From Methanosarcinaceae archaeon (lineage in GTDB: Archaea > Halobacteriota > Methanosarcinia > Methanosarcinales > Methanosarcinaceae): a stretch of DNA of 12,630 bases. Positions within the stretch are counted from its first letter, which is position 1. Each line of letters opens with the position of its first letter. The stretch spans positions 1 to 12,630 of the forward strand of contig JAUSPM010000099.1 of NCBI GenBank assembly GCA_030655675.1, written 5' to 3'. The notes under the pieces are model-generated. The model was not told the DNA's origin, did no database searches, and was given only the letters and a program-made list of their open reading frames with translations. Shown one piece after another: positions 1-6,596 of the stretch. Made by a program: the position numbers and the translations under genes.

Positions 1-39
1 TCAATCGCCATCTGCACATTCCACAAGTTTTAATAAATG

Positions 40-169
40 TTTTGCTAACTATTTAGTTAATTCAAATTGGCATGGATGGAACGTGCCGCCTGCAGGCGGT
101 CGCACTGTTTTTGGTTTCAAATCGAATCATTTCATTTGCGAAGTTATTTTTAAACAGCTATACAAATAC
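40..169 (+). repeat. Left copy of a ~130-bp dispersed repeat
   Basis: This stretch aligns without gaps to the reverse complement of 12086-12215, with about 105 of 130 positions identical by hand count. The best conserved parts are TTTTGCTAAC at the outer end, a GC-rich core GGAACGTGCCGCCTG..GGCGGTCGCA, and CAGCTATACAAATAC at the inner end. The core holds the 14-bp palindrome CCGCCTGCAGGCGG (89-102), followed by a TGTTTTT run. The rest of 1-315 is AT-rich and holds no gene that I can recognise. The repeat may be a MITE, a decayed mobile-element end, or a shared leader region; the sequence alone does not decide. Confidence 0.8.
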
Positions 170-228
170 CATTTTTTAAATCAAATGAGATTTATCATAA
201 ATCGCATCCAGTGCCACGTTTAGGTAAC

Positions 229-234
229 AAAAAA
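229..234 (-). terminator. Possible poly-U terminator after cobT
   Basis: On the minus strand, about 80 nt past the cobT stop, there is a TTTTTT run preceded by AAAATCGAAG. The AAAATCG can pair with CGATTTT nearer the gene, although the loop would be long. Archaeal termination commonly uses U-runs. This is the first clear one after the cobQ-cobT operon, but the assignment is tentative. Confidence 0.3.
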
Positions 235-315
235 CTTCGATTTTGGATATCTTGAGCATGTGTCAATTATGATTCATAAACACTTGACGAAAATCGGTGT
301 TAAAAGATAAGAACA

Positions 316-1347
316 CTAACAAAGTTCCCCATATATCTTTTCGACCTCATGTCGTAATTCTTCCTGCGACACGCCATGCATCTGTGCAAGATACATCGCA
401 CCGCCGGCACCGACGCCCTCTTTCACATCGCCTGCTTCATATCTTTGAAGACCTGGCAGATGTGATGCGCCAAAGCCGGGGTCTGCCACATATATAGGTA
501 CGCCGAGTTCAGCGACCAGATCCTTAAAGTTTGCACTTGCATCATTAACAACATATTTTGTTGTAGATATTGAGATGTTATCTGTGTTTATGCCAAGATG
601 CTTGATAACAGCAAAAACAGCCGCCATCTGGGTTCCACCTGCAAGCACGACATCGATCCCATCGGCTCCCGATACAATTCCTGCAACAGCCGCCATCATA
701 GGATCGCCAAGACATGTAATAGCATGTAGGGGATCATCTCGAAGGCTTCCGAATTCAACACCTGATGCAGCCATTCCTTCCCTGACTATCATATTCTTCA
801 AGTCCAATGGATTGGAGCACGAACTGCTACTTACATTTCCATCATATCCAAGAGCGTTCAACACGCCCATGGCAGTTGTTGTGCCGCCGGGTATACTTTC
901 TCCAATAACAAGATGGTCAGTTTTACCCCTTATATCCCTGCCAAGTTTTTGTGCGCGTTCAAATATCCCTTTTACATCATGAACAGCGATATTTTCTCTA
1001 ATGTCGCATCCGGGCTTTGCCATAAGATCAACAAAAGGAATTTTGGGAACTATCTTCAACCCTGCATTAACAAACATGTGCGGGATGCCTGTAAGGTTGA
1101 GTGCTGCACGTGTGATTATCGCAGGCGTAGGAGTATTGTATGGCGGCGTGATCGGCAGAACAGGCACACTGATAATGTTGCCAGTCTCAACAATTTCCGC
1201 ATCACCTGCTGGTGTATAATCCGTGAATTCCGGACTTTTGCCAGCTGCAGATATATTTGGAATATATGCAGTTGCTGTATTTGAGAGCACGAACAAGAAC
1301 AATGGTTTTTCAGGTACATGTGTACGTTTAGGTATTACCCATTCCAT
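316..1347 (-). CDS. cobT: Nicotinate-nucleotide:lower-ligand-base phosphoribosyltransferase, archaeal type (CobT)
   Basis: This enzyme transfers phosphoribose from nicotinate mononucleotide to the lower-ligand base (in methanogens typically 5-hydroxybenzimidazole) to make alpha-ribazole phosphate for cobamide assembly. The 343-residue protein matches the archaeal CobT-like family (UPF0284/TIGR00303): an N-terminal KPLFLFVLSNT strand, an SAAGKSPEFTDYTPAGDAE segment, a glycine-rich GESIPGGTTTAMG loop (about residues 149-159) and AGGTQM (236-241). The start is placed at the second Met, because GGTGAT (1352-1357, minus strand) lies 4 nt upstream as a good ribosome binding site; an ATG 12 nt further out would overlap that site. 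It is the second gene after cobQ with a 33-nt gap, so the two are probably cotranscribed. The family is clear. The exact base used cannot be read from the sequence. Confidence 0.92.
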   Translation of the reverse strand: MEWVIPKRTHVPEKPLFLFVLSNTATAYIPNISAAGKSPEFTDYTPAGDAEIVETGNIISVPVLPITPPYNTPTPAIITRAALNLTGIPHMFVNAGLKIVPKIPFVDLMAKPGCDIRENIAVHDVKGIFERAQKLGRDIRGKTDHLVIGESIPGGTTTAMGVLNALGYDGNVSSSSCSNPLDLKNMIVREGMAASGVEFGSLRDDPLHAITCLGDPMMAAVAGIVSGADGIDVVLAGGTQMAAVFAVIKHLGINTDNISISTTKYVVNDASANFKDLVAELGVPIYVADPGFGASHLPGLQRYEAGDVKEGVGAGGAMYLAQMHGVSQEELRHEVEKIYGELC

Positions 1348-1380
1348 ATTTATCACCATTTATTTATTTAGGATTAATAC

Positions 1381-2910
1381 TCAATCAATTCCTATTATCT
1401 CAAAAACCCGTTTCATATCAACATTCTTACGAACAACATCCGCCAGTTCCTCGTATGCATCTAATTCAGAATATGCCGCTTGATGTTTATATTCTATCCC
1501 CTTTCTCTCATACAGATTTGATATCAGCGCACGTCGCACATTATCATTCTCGAATAGTCCGTGCAGGTATGTCCCGATCACAAGTCCTGACTCATCGATG
1601 CACCCATCATCTCCAAAGACCGGCGTGCATGATTCGGTCGAACCCATGTGAATTTCATAACCTGATATTGTCTCGCCCTTTATGGATTCGAGGATTGCTC
1701 CGCTGCCTGTCACAGTCTTGGTCACCTGAACCGTTTTCTTCTCGTACGCATCAAATGTAGTCGCAACATCCAGTAGCCCAAGGCCCTCGAATTGTGCAAC
1801 TCTGCCATCTTCGACCCCAGAATCAATGATCGTTTTACCGAGCATCTGGTAACCCCCGCATATTCCAATTATCGGGACTTTGCCATAAAGTTCTTTGATA
1901 CGGACATCCATGCCGCTTTTCTTTAGATCTCTAAGATCACTTATCGTGTTCTTTGTGCCTGGCAGTATGATCGCGTCCGGCTCTCCAAGTTCATCCCCGA
2001 GTTCCACATACCGAACTCGTGCCATATTTTCAAGCGGCTCGAAGTCCGTGAAATTTGATATCCTTGGAAAACGAATTACTGCGATCTCGACATCATCATT
2101 GCATTCGCTAATATCAGATTTAGAGTTGGACTTAGACTTAGATTTCGGCTTAGACTTAGACTTAGACTTAGATTTATCTTCAATCGACAATGAGTCTTCG
2201 GACGGGATCTTGATATCAAAATACGGCAGTACCCCCAGAACTGGAATTCCGGTACGCTCTTCAATTTCCCTCAAACCGGATTCAAGTATCGCGGGGTCGC
2301 CCCTGAATTTATTAATGATGAAACCGCGCACATTGGCGCGTACATCGGCAGGTAGGAGTTCGATCGTACCATATAGACTTGCGAACACGCCGCCGCGCTC
2401 GATATCTCCTACTAAAATGATCGGTGCATCTGTAAGCCTTGCAGTACCGATATTTACAATATCGCGATCATACAGATTGATCTCTGCCGCACCACCGGCA
2501 CCTTCCATTACTATTATATCATACTCCTTGCCAAGCCGTTCCAGTGAACCTCGAAGAATGTCATGCATCATGTCAATGGATTCGTAATAATCGCCTGCTG
2601 TTTTGTCGGCATACGGCTCACCCAGAATGATCACCTGGGACATGCGGTCGCTTTTTGGTTTAAGAAGAACAGGGTTCATATCGACTGTAGGCTCAATACC
2701 TGCGGCTTTTGCCTGTATTGCCTGAGCAATACCTATTTCCTTGCCGTCTTTTGTTATCCATGAGTTCAAACTCATGTTCTGCGCCTTGAATGGTGCTACT
2801 TTATAGTCTTTTGATAATATGTTGCAGATCGCAGTAACAACTGCACTCTTTCCAACATGTGAAGCAGTACCTAAAATTAACAAATGTTTCGCAGTTTTTT
2901 TTGATTTCAT
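1381..2910 (-). CDS. cobQ: Cobyric acid synthase (CobQ/CbiP), glutamine-hydrolysing
   Basis: CobQ performs four ATP- and glutamine-dependent amidations of (adenosyl)cobyrinic acid a,c-diamide to give cobyric acid. The 509-residue protein has an N-terminal dethiobiotin-synthetase-like ATPase domain, with GTASHVGKS at residues 14-22. A C-terminal class I amidotransferase domain carries the nucleophile Cys351 in GICGGYQML and His450 in YLHGLFEN. The start is set at an inner Met because AAAGGTTATC sits just upstream; an ATG 39 nt further out would fall inside the probable promoter. Residues 246-265, between FDIKIPSEDSLSIED and the VEIAVIRFPRISNFTDFEPLE segment, are an unusual run of alternating Lys and Ser, most likely a flexible surface loop at the domain junction. 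First gene of the minus-strand operon, divergent from cbiT. Confidence 0.95.
   Translation of the reverse strand: MKSKKTAKHLLILGTASHVGKSAVVTAICNILSKDYKVAPFKAQNMSLNSWITKDGKEIGIAQAIQAKAAGIEPTVDMNPVLLKPKSDRMSQVIILGEPYADKTAGDYYESIDMMHDILRGSLERLGKEYDIIVMEGAGGAAEINLYDRDIVNIGTARLTDAPIILVGDIERGGVFASLYGTIELLPADVRANVRGFIINKFRGDPAILESGLREIEERTGIPVLGVLPYFDIKIPSEDSLSIEDKSKSKSKSKPKSKSKSNSKSDISECNDDVEIAVIRFPRISNFTDFEPLENMARVRYVELGDELGEPDAIILPGTKNTISDLRDLKKSGMDVRIKELYGKVPIIGICGGYQMLGKTIIDSGVEDGRVAQFEGLGLLDVATTFDAYEKKTVQVTKTVTGSGAILESIKGETISGYEIHMGSTESCTPVFGDDGCIDESGLVIGTYLHGLFENDNVRRALISNLYERKGIEYKHQAAYSELDAYEELADVVRKNVDMKRVFEIIGID
2116..2175 (-). repeat. In-frame hexamer microsatellite inside cobQ
   Basis: Ten consecutive 6-bp units, mostly AAGTCT or AAATCT on the coding strand, encode a (Lys-Ser)n run with one Pro and one Asn substitution (residues 246-265 of CobQ). 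Because the unit is six bases, gain or loss of copies keeps the reading frame. Such arrays typically grow by replication slippage. Confidence 0.9.
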
Positions 2911-2991
2911 ATTTGATAACCTTTGAGGGATAACTTTTATGAAGGGCAATCTATATGTAGTTAACTCCAGTTTACTTTAGTTAGGTGAAAT
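2911..2991. promoter_or_regulatory. Divergent promoter region between cobQ and cbiT, with phased AGTT repeats
   Basis: The 81-bp gap separates two divergent operons. CTATATG (2951-2957) could serve as an archaeal TATA box on both strands: it lies about 40 nt from each start codon, which would leave short leaders. Between it and cbiT, AGTT occurs at 2959, 2969 and 2979, exactly 10 bp apart (AGTTAACTCC, AGTTTACTTT, AGTTAGGTGA), and the first is part of the palindrome AGTTAACT. Helical spacing like this suits a regulator bound on one face of the DNA. The last unit also contains the AGGTGA ribosome binding site of cbiT. The promoter is inferred from position and composition; no regulator gene is in the window. 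Confidence 0.55.
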
Positions 2992-3543
2992 ATGACAGAT
3001 GTATTACATGTAAGCGGCGGTCCAACAAAACCGGAAATAATTGCAGTTTCCCTGTCGAAACTTGGTTTGGAAGACGGCTGTACATTTATTGATATTGGCT
3101 GTGGCACAGGTTCCGTTTCAATGGAAGCATCAAAACTCGTACGCGATCTTCGTATCTATGCGCTTGATGCACGCTCCGAAGCGATCGATGTTGCAGCGCA
3201 GAATTTTGAAAATCATGGGCTTGCAGATGTCACACTTTTGCATGGCGAAGCATCACTGATATTAAATGATAATACTGATATTGGAACTATTGACTATGCA
3301 TTCATAGGCGGGACAAAAAACATCCGCAGCGTGCTTGAAATACTTTGCGAAAAAAGAGTAAGGCGAATCGTTGTAAATGCTGTAAGGATAGAGACGGTTG
3401 TTCGTACTATCGATGTGATGAAGGAACTTGGTATATTTGATGAGGTGTTACATGTCGCAGTTTCGCGGGGTGCACCCATAGCAGGAGAGACAATGTTCAA
3501 GCCAGAAAATCCGGTGTACATCATTGTCGGAAAAAATGAATAA
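2992..3543 (+). CDS. cbiT: Cobalt-precorrin-6B C15-methyltransferase (decarboxylating), CbiT
   Basis: CbiT methylates C15 of the corrin ring and decarboxylates the acetate side chain at C12, on the route to cobalt-precorrin-8. The 183-residue protein is a stand-alone class I SAM-dependent methyltransferase, with the N-terminal HVSGGPTKPEI signature of this family and the SAM-binding DIGCGTG at residues 34-40. In many bacteria CbiT is fused to the C5-methyltransferase CbiE (as in CobL); here there is no CbiE half and no cbiE elsewhere in the window. AGGTGA lies only 3 nt before the ATG, a short spacing. It is the first gene of the long plus-strand operon. Confidence 0.93.
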   Translation: MTDVLHVSGGPTKPEIIAVSLSKLGLEDGCTFIDIGCGTGSVSMEASKLVRDLRIYALDARSEAIDVAAQNFENHGLADVTLLHGEASLILNDNTDIGTIDYAFIGGTKNIRSVLEILCEKRVRRIVVNAVRIETVVRTIDVMKELGIFDEVLHVAVSRGAPIAGETMFKPENPVYIIVGKNE

Positions 3544-3572
3544 TTGAATTTTGAATCAATGGAGATTAATAA

Positions 3573-4196
3573 ATGCTGATTGGAATAGGACTGGGACCAG
3601 GCGACCCGCAACTTTTGACACTCAAAGCAGTTGAAGCATTAAAAAGCAGTGATATAGTATATGTCCCCGGGCGCCTCGCAGCAGATCTTGTGGCACCTTA
3701 CACGGATTGCGAAATACTGGATTTCCCGATGACAAAGGACAGCGATGTGCTCAATGATGTCTGGAAAAAAAATGCTGACACTGTGGCTGAACATGCAAGA
3801 GATGGCACAGTAGGCTTTGGACTTATCGGTGACCCAAACTTTTTCTCGACATTCACACACCTTAGTCGAGTGATACATGAACATCATCCTGATATTGATA
3901 TCGTGACGATCCCAGGTATCAGTTCAATAACATCCTTTGCATCAAGAGCGAATGTTTCCATTGATACATCGTTCGAAGTAAGTGATGGAACAGACATCAG
4001 ATCAAAGATCGTCTTAAAAGCACGGCGTCCGCTTGAGATCGTCGAATCGCTTGCCAGGGATGGATATGACGAATTTATCTTTGCAGAAAAACTCTTTTCA
4101 GGCGAGGAAAGGATAATCAAAACGAGAGGGGATATTCCTGCAAAAGGGAATTACTTCAGTATTATATATGCCAAAAAAACAACCGCAGAGGAATAA
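3573..4196 (+). CDS. cbiL: Cobalt-factor II C20-methyltransferase (CbiL)
   Basis: CbiL adds the C20 methyl group to cobalt-factor II using SAM, giving cobalt-factor III. The 207-residue protein is a canonical corrin-type tetrapyrrole methylase: an N-terminal GIGLGPGDP loop (residues 4-12), LTLKAVEALKSSDIVYVPGR (the VYVPGR stretch is typical of CbiL/CobI), a GDPNFFSTF segment, and an IPGISSITSFAS segment in the middle. GGAG (3561-3564) is well spaced before the ATG. It follows cbiT by 29 nt and ends 4 nt before cbiF. It is slightly shorter than bacterial CbiL (about 230 residues) but both domains appear complete. Confidence 0.93.
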   Translation: MLIGIGLGPGDPQLLTLKAVEALKSSDIVYVPGRLAADLVAPYTDCEILDFPMTKDSDVLNDVWKKNADTVAEHARDGTVGFGLIGDPNFFSTFTHLSRVIHEHHPDIDIVTIPGISSITSFASRANVSIDTSFEVSDGTDIRSKIVLKARRPLEIVESLARDGYDEFIFAEKLFSGEERIIKTRGDIPAKGNYFSIIYAKKTTAEE

Positions 4197-4200
4197 ATAG

Positions 4201-4956
4201 ATGAGCGAAAAAGGTAATCTGAATCTTGATCATAAGGTATATTTCGTTGGTGCAGGTCCGGGAAATCCTAAACTGATAACTATCCTGGGGCGTGAACTTC
4301 TGGAGAGCGCAGACCTTGTGGTCTATGCAGGCTCTCTTGTAAATCCAAAAGTACTGGATTATTCGAACGGTGAGAAGATCGACAGTTACGGACTTACACT
4401 TGACGAGATTACAAAAACAATGGCTGACAATGTCAAAGCAGGCAAGAAAGTTGTACGTTTGCACAGTGGCGACCCATCGCTGTATGGCTCAGTTGTGGAA
4501 CAGATGAATGAACTGGAAAAATACGGCATCGGAGTTGAACGAGTCCCTGGTGTCTCATCCGTGTTTGCGTCTGCTGCTGCACTAAATACCCAGTTGACAT
4601 TGAACGGAGTCTCTGACACTCTTATCATTACGCGTCCGGCAGGCAAGACACTTGAAAAAGATGACATAACGGAACTTTCACGTCACAATGCTACGATGGC
4701 TGTGTTCCTTGGAACACAGAAGATCGAGGAGATCATGAACAAGGTCGAGTATCCACAGGATACACCTGTTGCAGTTGTATTCCATGCATCATGGGATGAT
4801 GAAGAGGTTATCTACGGCACAGTTTCTGATATTGCACAAAAAGTAAAGGATGCCGGAATCAAGCGCTCGGCAATGATCATCATCGGTGGGGTGGTAGACC
4901 CCGTAAATTACAGGAGGTCACACTTATACGGAGTAGCACAAGAACCGCTGTTATAA
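4201..4956 (+). CDS. cbiF: Cobalt-precorrin-4 C11-methyltransferase (CbiF)
   Basis: CbiF methylates C11 of cobalt-precorrin-4 with SAM. The 251-residue protein has the tetrapyrrole-methylase glycine loop VGAGPGNP (residues 16-23), AGSLVNPKVLDY, the RLHSGDPSLYGSVVEQM loop and VPGVSSVFASAAALNTQLT, all matching CbiF/CobM. It ends in the family's RSHLYG motif plus a short tail. Its ribosome binding site (GAGG) lies in the last codons of cbiL. The last ~31 nt, including the Tyr codon of RSHLYG, overlap the apparent start of cbiG in another frame, which bears on the odd cbiG start. Confidence 0.94.
   Translation: MSEKGNLNLDHKVYFVGAGPGNPKLITILGRELLESADLVVYAGSLVNPKVLDYSNGEKIDSYGLTLDEITKTMADNVKAGKKVVRLHSGDPSLYGSVVEQMNELEKYGIGVERVPGVSSVFASAAALNTQLTLNGVSDTLIITRPAGKTLEKDDITELSRHNATMAVFLGTQKIEEIMNKVEYPQDTPVAVVFHASWDDEEVIYGTVSDIAQKVKDAGIKRSAMIIIGGVVDPVNYRRSHLYGVAQEPLL
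4912..4918 (+). promoter_or_regulatory. Strong Shine-Dalgarno site that fixes the cbiG N-part start
   Basis: AGGAGGT is a full match to the archaeal anti-Shine-Dalgarno sequence and lies inside the 3' end of cbiF. Seven nucleotides downstream is ATA (4926-4928), in frame with cbiG. No ATG, GTG or TTG lies in that frame anywhere near it. The site supports initiation at this ATA codon, or at an ATG mis-sequenced as ATA. Confidence 0.6.
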
Positions 4957-5465
4957 CATTCGAGCGGAACCGTGATGCTGCAACACGTGTAGCAGAGTAT
5001 CTCGGCGCAGACATACTGTCGTATGACAAAAATGTCTTTAAGCATGCATTCGAGGAATATGATGCAATTGTGGCATTGTTCGCAACCGGCATCGTTGTGC
5101 GGGAGATTGCACCTCTGCTTATTGATAAGTGGACTGACCCTGTGGTTGTTGTTGTAGATTCGAACCTGACCTTTGCAATCCCACTTACAGGCGGTCATCA
5201 CGGTGCGAACGAACTTGCACGCAAATTATCCGGGCTTGGTGCTATACCGGTCATCACAACCGCAACCGAAGTACATGGCCGACCCTCAGTCGAGGGGATT
5301 GCGGATGCCCTTGGGTGCGATATCGTTAATAAGGAATCCACAATAAGTGTAAACTGCGCCCTGCTTGAGCAGGATGTGGAAGTGCTTGAGATACGAGGGC
5401 CGAAAGTAGTTATTGTCGGGGATGACGTATCTGTGCTTAAGAAAAATAAGGGTGAATCATTATGA
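4926..5465 (+). CDS. cbiG: CbiG N-terminal and central domains (cobalt-precorrin-5A hydrolase, split gene, first half)
   Basis: CbiG opens the ring-A delta-lactone of cobalt-precorrin-5A and releases the two-carbon fragment as acetaldehyde. This frame carries the N-terminal domain (TAVITFERNRDAATRVAEYLGA) and the hallmark central region FATGIVVREIAPLL, SNLTFAIPLTGGHHGANELA and PVITTATEVHG. It lacks the usual C-terminal domain, which is encoded by the next gene. The first ordinary start codon (GTG, 5070) would cut off the N-terminal domain, so I place the start at ATA 4926, which has an excellent ribosome binding site; this gives 179 residues. Its stop overlaps the next start in ATGA. Alternatives are a sequencing error at 4928 or a truncated product from 5070. 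Function is confident; the start is not. Confidence 0.8.
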   Translation: MRSSTRTAVITFERNRDAATRVAEYLGADILSYDKNVFKHAFEEYDAIVALFATGIVVREIAPLLIDKWTDPVVVVVDSNLTFAIPLTGGHHGANELARKLSGLGAIPVITTATEVHGRPSVEGIADALGCDIVNKESTISVNCALLEQDVEVLEIRGPKVVIVGDDVSVLKKNKGESL

Positions 5466-5815
5466 TAATTGGAATCGGAACCAGACGCGGTGTGACATCA
5501 AAGGAGGTAATCTACGCAGTTAACAAGGCACTGCGTGAGATCAATGCTGAACTTAGCAGTGTGAGCATGCTTGCATCTGCCAAAATGAAAGAGAACGAAG
5601 TCGGATTGCTCGAAGCCGCACAGTTGCTCGGCATCGATATCGAGTTTATGCCACATGATGTACTAAACAAATTTGATGCGCCTTCTTCATCTCAGGCAAA
5701 ACGTTTTGGTTTAACTGGTGTGGCAGAACCGGCTGCACTGGCACTTTCAGATAATAAAGAACTGATACTAAAGAAGAAAGTATATGGAAGGATCACAATC
5801 GCAATCGCAAAATGA
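5462..5815 (+). CDS. cbiG: CbiG C-terminal domain protein (split gene, second half)
   Basis: This 117-residue protein matches the CbiG C-terminal domain: GIGTRRGVTSKEV near the N-terminus, a LASAKMKENEVGLLEAAQLLG core, and a SSQAKRFGLTGVAEPAALAL segment close to the end. In most organisms this is the last third of a single CbiG chain of roughly 300-350 residues; here it is a separate polypeptide. The ATG overlaps the TGA of the first half (ATGA), with GGGTGA just upstream, so translation is probably coupled and the two halves would be made in equal amounts. The two parts add up to 296 residues and together cover the whole family, so this looks like gene fission rather than loss. Confidence 0.88.
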   Translation: MIIGIGTRRGVTSKEVIYAVNKALREINAELSSVSMLASAKMKENEVGLLEAAQLLGIDIEFMPHDVLNKFDAPSSSQAKRFGLTGVAEPAALALSDNKELILKKKVYGRITIAIAK

Positions 5816-5825
5816 GGCTGTTACA

Positions 5826-6596
5826 ATGACTAAAAATGGAAAACTTTACATCATCGGAATAGGACCTGGATCGGTCGAACACCTGACTATCCGCGCACGG
5901 GATGTCATTGCCGCATCAGATCACGTGATCGGAAATGGAACCTATCTTGACCAGATCGAGAGCCTGATCGATGGACAGAATATCATCCGCAGTTCAATGG
6001 GAAAAGAAGTTGACCGCGCACAAAAGGCTGTCGAACTTGCCAAAACCTCTGTCGTATCTATTATTAGTGGCGGGGATGCAAATATCTATGGCATGGCAGG
6101 ACTGGTTTTGGAGGTCGCGGAGAATTCCGGGTCTGATGTTGATATCGAGGTATTGCCTGGCGTGACAGCCATAACAGCATCAGCAAGCGTTCTGGGCGCT
6201 CCGATCGTTAATGATTTCGCGGTCATCAGCCTGAGTGACCTGCTGACTCCATGGGAAGTTATCGAAAAACGTCTTGATGCGGCGGCAAGTGCCGATTTTA
6301 TCATATCACTTTATAACCCTAAAAGCCGTCAGCGCAATTCCAACTTCGCACGCGCCATCGAGATAATCAAACGGCATAAAGCGGATTCCGTTACTGTCGG
6401 ACTTGTCAAGAATGCACTTCGGGAAAGCGACGAAGAAGCGATTGTCACAACCCTTGGTGAAGTTCTTGATTATGACGACTGGGTAGATATGAGAACAACG
6501 ATACTTATTGGAAATAGCGAATCCCGTATATGGGATAACAATGGTAAAAAACTAATAATAACTCCAAGGGGGTATCATCGTAAATATGATTACTGA
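5826..6596 (+). CDS. cbiH: Cobalt-factor III / precorrin-3B C17-methyltransferase, ring-contracting (CbiH)
   Basis: CbiH methylates C17 and drives the ring contraction that gives cobalt-precorrin-4 in the anaerobic route. The 256-residue protein has YIIGIGPGSVEHLT at its N-terminus, SGGDANIYGMAGLVLE, VLPGVTAITASASVLGAPI followed by NDFAVISLSDLLTPWEVI, and LYNPKSRQRN: the CbiH/CobJ pattern. I choose the inner ATG because GAGG (5814-5817) is 8 nt upstream and the protein then begins just before the first beta strand. An ATG at 5784 would add 14 Ser/Gln-rich residues and overlap the preceding gene. It overlaps cbiC by 11 nt. There is no fused CbiG or ferredoxin domain, unlike some CbiH proteins. 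Confidence 0.92.
   Translation: MTKNGKLYIIGIGPGSVEHLTIRARDVIAASDHVIGNGTYLDQIESLIDGQNIIRSSMGKEVDRAQKAVELAKTSVVSIISGGDANIYGMAGLVLEVAENSGSDVDIEVLPGVTAITASASVLGAPIVNDFAVISLSDLLTPWEVIEKRLDAAASADFIISLYNPKSRQRNSNFARAIEIIKRHKADSVTVGLVKNALRESDEEAIVTTLGEVLDYDDWVDMRTTILIGNSESRIWDNNGKKLIITPRGYHRKYDY

Noticed and set aside
89..116. Hairpin plus T-run in the left repeat as a transcription terminator
   Set aside because: It faces into the cluster on the plus strand, where no plus-strand gene ends nearby in this window, and the same structure recurs in the right repeat copy. It is better explained as part of the repeat.
1..315. A gene in the left end
   Set aside because: Short AT-rich frames only, no recognisable protein, and much of it is the dispersed repeat. 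No tRNA-like cloverleaf was evident.
575..982. Plus-strand reading frames over cobT and cobQ (for example 575-982 and 1895-2587)
   Set aside because: They are antisense shadows of well-supported genes with low-complexity or unrelated translations and no ribosome binding sites.
2911..2991. Cobalamin riboswitch upstream of cbiT or cobQ
   Set aside because: The leaders are too short, and I see no B12-box-like sequence or long folded leader; 5' regions of ~15-40 nt cannot hold one.
5070..5465. cbiG N-part starting at GTG 5070
   Set aside because: This would remove the conserved TAVITFERN strand and the rest of the N-terminal domain, although coding similarity and a perfect ribosome binding site continue upstream.
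5784..5825. cbiH start at ATG 5784
   Set aside because: It would add a Ser/Gln-rich tail overlapping the previous gene, with only a weak ribosome binding site; ATG 5826 has GAGG at 8 nt and fits the family.
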